64,000 nt of DNA, taken from Dichetophora obliterata (taxonomy: Eukaryota; Arthropoda; Insecta; Diptera; Sciomyzidae). Shown here piece by piece: positions 59,222 to 64,000 of this stretch. Within the stretch, counting starts at the first letter, position 1. Each line of letters begins with the position of its first letter. The translations under genes were made by a program, and so were the position numbers. The stretch is from positions 47,860,482-47,924,481 of the forward strand of contig OY986439.1 of NCBI GenBank assembly GCA_963920525.1, read 5' to 3'. The notes beneath the pieces were generated by a model. It had not been told where the DNA came from and did no database searches. It saw nothing but the letters and a program-made list of their open reading frames with translations.

Positions 59222-60841
59222 TCAGAGGTTGGGTTGATTAGGCAGAGAAAGAGACTTGTATAGAGAACGCTTGAATAAGAATTTGGACATGGAAGGTGAG
59301 TAGTGGTCGGATATATTATTAAATTTTCTACAGCAACGGTTGATGGGTTCATTACTGGCATATGCAGTATGATGCCGATATTCAGTTAACAGCCGAGTAT
59401 GCCTTGTACGTCTTAAAGGGTCATTGAGGGTAATCTTGTTAGAGATATATTCGCAGTTAGTTACACCGCTCAGAAAATCGAAAGTAAAGCATGTATCCAG
59501 TACCGTTCTTCTTGTTGATAGCGGTGTCAAATTTAATAGGGTGAGTCTGTGTTCATATGGTGGAAGGCTTCCATAATCGCGGTGGTTATAAGTTTCTCTC
59601 AAAGCGAATAGTAAGAACTGTTTTTGAATGGATTCAATTCTATCACAATGGGATCCAAAAACTGGATTCCAAATTATGCAGCCATATTCGAGTATTGGGC
59701 GCACTATTGCACAGTACAGGGATGTAGTGACCCATACATTCTTGAATTCGTATGCTCGTCTTTTAATAAAACCGAGCAGTTTACTGGCCCTGGATACAAT
59801 CTTATCATAGTGTAAATTAAAGCGCAGTTTGTTGTCCAAGACCACTCCAAGATCAACTATATAATTGACCCTGTTAAGTTCATTATTATTAAGGCGGTAT
59901 TTGTGATTTACAACTTGGTTTCTACGGGAAAAACTTATCACGCTACACTTTTTTACATTGAGGTAGAGTTTGTTTTGGGTACACCAGGTCTCAAGAGATG
60001 AGAGTTTTAACTGTAAGAAAGTTACATCTTCCTGCGATTCAATTACGTGGTACAATTTTAAGTCGTCCGCATACATAAGATGTGGAATATCCTTCAACAC
60101 CATGGACAAGTCGGATATGAAGATATTGAAGAGAAGAGGACCAAGGTGACTACCTTGCGGTACTCCAGAGGAGACTTCAATTTTCTTCGAAACAATTCCT
60201 TGAAATTTAACATATTGGAATCTACCATGGAGATAAGTTGATAGCCAACTAAGTAAAGATCCAGAGAAACCAAATTTTTCTAATTTATGTATTAAGATGC
60301 CGTGATCAACACGATCAAAAGCTTTACTGAAATCAGTGTAAATAGCGTCTATTAGGTATCCTTTCTCCATCTTGCATAAAACGTCAGAAACCATTATCAT
60401 GAGGTTAGTGGTTGTGGACCTTCCTTTTCGAAACCCGTGCTGCTGCTCGTTTAGTGTCTGGTTGATAAGGTACGTTAGCTTTTCGCAAATAATTTTTTCA
60501 AATAGCTTTGGGACGGCCGACAAAATTGCTATGCCTCTATAGTTTTCAACTGAACTTTTTTGACCGTTTTTGTATATTGGTATTAGGTGGGAAGTTTTCC
60601 AAAAAGAGGGAAACACTCCAAGAGACAGTGATTTGTTAAATATAATATATAAGGGCACAAGTAGTTGGTCTAAGCATCGCACCAATAACTTTGGGGGAAT
60701 TAGGTCTGGTCCAGGTCCCTTGGTTGCATCTAAACCCTTTATTGCATTCGATATGTCTTCTATTGACAAGCTAAAGTTTTCAACCATATGTTGTGAATTC
60801 GGAGTGGGGGAAAAACATCCGACTGAGTAGTTGGTTGACAA
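59222..60841 (-). CDS. LINE reverse transcriptase, 539-codon open frame
   Basis: This frame contains the whole RT domain of the 59-62 kb LINE with no stop. Landmarks: GPGPDLIPPKLL (42-53), SHLIPIYKNGQKSSVENYRG (84-103), QHGFRKGRSTTTN (134-146), IYTDFSKAFDRV (167-178), SSGVPQGSHLGPLLF (224-238), catalytic MYADD (256-260), LGVVLDNKLRFNLHYD and VRPILEYGCIIWNPVFG. The C-terminus reads TRHTRLLTEYRHHTAYASNE before the stop. RNase H is absent, as in CR1-type LINEs. The first ATG is not the true start: the protein continues upstream in another frame after a frameshift near 60830. Confidence 0.9.
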   Translation of the reverse strand: MSTNYSVGCFSPTPNSQHMVENFSLSIEDISNAIKGLDATKGPGPDLIPPKLLVRCLDQLLVPLYIIFNKSLSLGVFPSFWKTSHLIPIYKNGQKSSVENYRGIAILSAVPKLFEKIICEKLTYLINQTLNEQQHGFRKGRSTTTNLMIMVSDVLCKMEKGYLIDAIYTDFSKAFDRVDHGILIHKLEKFGFSGSLLSWLSTYLHGRFQYVKFQGIVSKKIEVSSGVPQGSHLGPLLFNIFISDLSMVLKDIPHLMYADDLKLYHVIESQEDVTFLQLKLSSLETWCTQNKLYLNVKKCSVISFSRRNQVVNHKYRLNNNELNRVNYIVDLGVVLDNKLRFNLHYDKIVSRASKLLGFIKRRAYEFKNVWVTTSLYCAIVRPILEYGCIIWNPVFGSHCDRIESIQKQFLLFALRETYNHRDYGSLPPYEHRLTLLNLTPLSTRRTVLDTCFTFDFLSGVTNCEYISNKITLNDPLRRTRHTRLLTEYRHHTAYASNEPINRCCRKFNNISDHYSPSMSKFLFKRSLYKSLSLPNQPNL

Positions 60842-62230
60842 AATACATCCTTAAAATGATCCGCAAAGAGGTTACATATTTCTTGAGGGTTGGAAGAGAT
60901 AATATTACCTTTATACATGGATGAAGGGTAACCGGCTGATTTTCGTTTCAGATTGACAAAGTCGAAAAATGTTTTGGGGTCTTGGACAATTTTCTCTCCA
61001 ATTAAGTTTGTGTAAATCTTGTAAGCTTCTTCAGATTTGGAAGAGAACTCTTTTGATATCTCATCGTATCTGAGCCTCATTTCTTCGGTAACATTTGCGG
61101 TAGTTTTGATGAGTTTGTAAATTCGGTTTCTCTGGTTTCTCAGGTATCTGAGATTTGAATTTAGCCAAGGTTCTGAAAGTTTGTTTTTTTTTCTTTATTT
61201 TAGGCACATATCTTTCGATAGCTGTATAAATGTAATTATAAAAACTCGAAACAGCGCTATCTAAGTCTAAGTTCGATAGAGCGCAACTCCAGTTAATACC
61301 ATCTAGAAGAGATGTTATGCTTTCGTAATCAGCATTAAGAAAATCGTACACAATGGAGTTATTGAAGGACTGGGTAAAAGAGATATTTATATCAGATAAC
61401 ATTACTGTTAGGGCTGTATGGTGAGCAGTGTTAGCAAACAAATTTTCCGCTTCGATGTTTGGAACAACCCTCACTTCGTCGTACGAGTTAGTAAAGATTA
61501 AATCCAACCACCTACTATTTTGGATTTGTGTTGCAGAGACTTGCTGTAGATCATTGCTATAAAACGTACTTATTAATGTAAAGTCTATGGAACTAGAGAA
61601 GTTTACAGGAAGAAGATAGTTGTCATTTTCATCAATGACAAATGATATATTTGGACGGTTAAGTCACCAAAAATAACAATCCTATCATCTTCATTTAAGG
61701 TTTCCGTAAATTGTTTCAGATAGTGATTGTTTCACATAGCTCATTGTATGATGCTTCGCTAGAGCTTGGGGGGATGTAAATGACACCAATGTACATAGAG
61801 AATTTTTTTCCTATATAGACTCTTACTATACGGTGTTCAAAGAGTTTGTGAGTAGGGGTTTCTATAAGCTCACTTGAAAGAGAATTGTGGGTAGGAATAG
61901 TCGCGGTCATTTCGGTAGATAGTCCAATTGCAGTCAAGAATTTCTTCATTTTTAAAAGTTTCGTTTAACCAAGTTTCTGTAATTACCAGAATCTTGAAGT
62001 GACAAGATTTAGCGTCGATAAATAGTTTATTTAGTTTACCTCTCATACCACCACAGTTGTGATAAAAAATTTTATGAGAATTAATTGAGTCGGCAGGTAG
62101 GCATGGATCCTTGGACATTACTTGAGGAATGTTGTTAGGTGACTTTGACTGGTTTTTAGCAATAGGGGTAGTGTTAGGGTCAAAGTTAGGGGCAATAATA
62201 CTGTTGGTGCACCTTACGGGATACATATAA
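60842..62230 (-). pseudogene. LINE ORF2 upstream part: APE endonuclease and linker, frameshifted
   Basis: Pieces in order down the minus strand: KIFYHNCGGMRGKLNKLFID and ILVITETWLNE (62075-61960), the first strands and catalytic Glu of an APE-type endonuclease; then, after a shift near 61930, YIGVIYIPPSSSEASYNELC (about 61780); a GDL(N) remnant near 61655; and NSRWLDLIFTNSYDEVRVV (about 61530-61475), which closes the nuclease. The linker follows (LNADYESITSLLDGINWSCA, about 61300), then FFDFVNLKRKSAGYPSSMYK (about 60960) and ICNLFADHFKDVF before the RT frame. Frameshifts near 61930, 61100 and 60830 and the decayed segment at 61570-61710 make the copy inactive. Confidence 0.85.
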
Positions 62231-62531
62231 TATGCATACATATAACATAAAAATCAATTAAAATAAACGTTTATAAAAAGATTAAATATCAGTTTCATTG
62301 CACAAAAATAACCGTTTTATTTTGTATCACGAAAAAAACCCACCAACGACAGTGAATACTAAGAAGCAATGCTTTCTTCCATACGAAATGTATTACTCTT
62401 TGTTGTTTCCTTGTCGTTGGTGTGCTTTTCCGTGATTCAAAATAAAACAGTTATTTTCTTGCAATGAAAGTGATATTTAATCTTTTTATAAATGTTTATT
62501 TTAATTGATTTTTATATTATATGTATGCATA
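62231..62531. repeat. ~300-bp hairpin element
   Basis: The left arm 62231-62351 and right arm 62412-62531 are inverted copies, about 90 percent identical by eye. The outer end is TATGCATACATATAA(C/T)ATAA and the inner end is CACCAACGAC. The loop is about 60 bp. The size and structure fit a MITE. It lies against the 5' end of the LINE. Confidence 0.85.
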
Positions 62532-62929
62532 TTGAAGTGTTTTTAGTTTTACTAATTTAGAATCAATAAAAATTGTTTTTTCAAACCTTTTTTGAAGTTA
62601 TGTTGTCTAATATGTTGTCTAATTTTGAAAGCATTTTTATTATGGTTTCCAAAATGGTTTTCAGGTAAAACATTCTTCAAACCGAAAATGCACGCAGATA
62701 TAACGCAACGCATAAGCTACATTTACAATTTGACTAGTCTTTTTTGGATCATAATGCAGTGCACGAGCACCTAATAGACATCGAGTCCTCTCAATGAAAA
62801 TTCGTGTTGTGCTGTGTTTTGTTTTAAAAAATAACTTGTACCGAAGAACGGAATTATATGAAAAATTATTTATTTATTTGTATATATTTTGTATTGTATA
62901 CAGTAAACCACTATGTTTTTAACGTTGAC
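62532..62929. other. AT-rich spacer
   Basis: Nothing recognisable as a gene. ATGTTGTCTAA is duplicated in tandem at about 62600-62622. Confidence 0.4.
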
Positions 62930-64000
62930 CTCTGCCGCGAAGGCTTAATTCAACGGTGCTCCAAAGCTTGGGACAAATATGAAGCGTCGGCCAACGCCCC
63001 TTCGGAATTCAAGAAAAACCACTTTGAAAGGTTCCCCTAATAACATGCAACAGAACCCCATCTATCTTGTCGTCAGATTGACGCAATACATGACCATGGC
63101 ACTTTTACCTACTCGAATTTGTACATGACTTGGTTATTTTAATAACCTTGGGCCATCTCAGTAATCAATACCAATAATATAACCATTACTTTTTTAGCCG
63201 CAATAATCATCCACATCGTATCAAGGGTCATCACTCCTTGACACGAAAGACTAAGGCGGCAACTACATAGGCCCGTCAATATATTATCAGGTTCCTCAAT
63301 CTCAGTGGACACAACTCAGACTATTTAGGTTTCCCCGTCGCCTGTACTCAAATTCCAAAGGTAACAGTATATTGATCCGGTAGTTGCCTACCTTCCTAAC
63401 ATTTACTGTTTGAAATTAGCGAGATTCAATCTACCATCATTCTCTTAGTAATTTAAGGGAATCACCAGCCCAAGTTCAACTTAAGAGTAACTCACACCGG
63501 CCTTTCTGGCCTAACCACAGCCAGAGCGCTTTAAATACCCCACGTGGGCCTAACCACAGTCAATACCTAGGCTCAAGGCTCCACCTGACAAGGTTCTTCA
63601 ACATCCCGTCTTACAGACCAAAATTTCTTAGAACATTTATATTTGACTGTGACACCTTCAGCCACTCGAATTGTACATGACTAGGTTAAAAAATAACCAT
63701 AGGTTTCTCAGTAAAACCGGGTAAACCTCAATCCTACTTATGCAACGTCGTTATCCTTATTAAGACTTAATTAAAAGCCTTTTTCAGAAAACTAGGAAGC
63801 ATGAGCCGTTGTATACCAATTGGCTTATACAACGGTCCGAAGATTAAATGTTTCCTACATAATAACCTTTATTCTAAGATAAGGTCTGCAGAACAACGAT
63901 AGATCAGTTCTCCTCATCATTGATGGATGACTGTCCCCGCTCTTAAAGTTATGTTGGATTGATCATCCATCGAAAGCATATTACAGATGACGGTGTTATG
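62930..64000. other. Compositionally distinct tail, possible LTR-element remnant
   Basis: GC content is visibly higher than in the rest of the window. The motif CTCGAATT(T)GTACATGACT(T/A)GGTTA occurs at about 63113 and 63665, followed by AATAACC and TCTCAGTAA in both copies. GGCCTAACCACAG occurs at about 63508 and 63547. A short frame ending at 63040 reads IQRCSKAWDKYEASANAPSE, which has a coding look, perhaps from an LTR-element gag, but I cannot place it. A 10-bp-stem hairpin (CCGTTGTATA / TATACAACGG) is at 63806-63835, and a GATGGATGA/TCATCCATC pair is at about 63920-63972. Confidence 0.35.

Larger units (their letters stand above)
58960..62230 (-). mobile_element. CR1-like LINE, nearly full-length ORF2
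   Basis: The element runs from the endonuclease start (about 62140) through the RT to a 3' UTR and an AATAAATAAATAAAA tail near 58960. The 3' UTR (59221 down to 58975) matches the fragment at 1.4 kb. The 5' end abuts, or is cut by, the hairpin element at 62231. No ORF1 is visible, so it is 5'-truncated or its ORF1 has been lost. Three to four frameshifts divide ORF2. Confidence 0.85.

Overview
The window is a transposon-dense, AT-rich stretch of an insect nuclear genome. It most likely comes from a higher fly (brachyceran Diptera). The signs are CR1-like, RTE-like and RNase H-bearing LINEs, Tc1/mariner transposases, pogo-like and piggyBac-like MITEs, a tRNA-derived SINE of a type I recall from fly genomes, DINE/Helitron-like repeats, and CAA/TTG-rich low-complexity spacer. 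No host protein-coding exon, rRNA or functional tRNA could be supported. The species cannot be fixed from the sequence alone.

Layout. 1-5.2 kb: Tc3-like transposase tail, SINE, a LINE 3' end, Helitron-like repeats and two inverted-repeat structures. 5.4-9.2 kb: an inverted-repeat element enclosing a LINE 3' end, then a decayed CR1-like LINE. 9.8-10.7 kb: a foldback element with repetitive arms. 12-14.6 kb: a CR1-like LINE with a long open RT frame. 16.2 kb: a piggyBac-type MITE. 17.4-20.3 kb: a large foldback element. 22.6-24.9 kb: Helitron-like elements, one with about ten ~142-bp internal repeats. 26.6-28.6 kb: ~293 copies of a pure-AT heptamer. 31.2-32.1 kb: a mariner copy that runs into 5.26 kb of almost perfect CTATT pentamer (32.2-37.4 kb). 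39.0-42.1 kb: a ~3.1-kb element with 500-bp inverted arms and a TTAA at each end. 43.7-45.8 kb: another long inverted-repeat element.

The most informative part is 45.76-55.16 kb, a nest that can be read to the base. An old RTE-like LINE (minus strand) is split by a mariner at a TA, and the endonuclease reading frame is restored when the mariner is removed. That mariner is split by a hAT-like insert flanked by a near-identical 8-bp duplication; the insert itself holds a ~1.18-kb inverted repeat. The mariner is also split by a 5'-truncated CR1-like LINE. The 5' part of the RTE-like LINE is further split by an RNase H-bearing LINE with a 13-bp target duplication. Beyond the nest lie a GGCCTAACC-rich repeat fragment, a pogo-type MITE (57.1 kb), a nearly complete CR1-like LINE (59-62.2 kb), a short hairpin element, and a compositionally different tail (62.9-64 kb).

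None of these parts work together as a pathway. What they share is a record of successive insertions and of repeated growth of inverted and tandem repeats. All boundaries come from reading by eye and would benefit from alignment.
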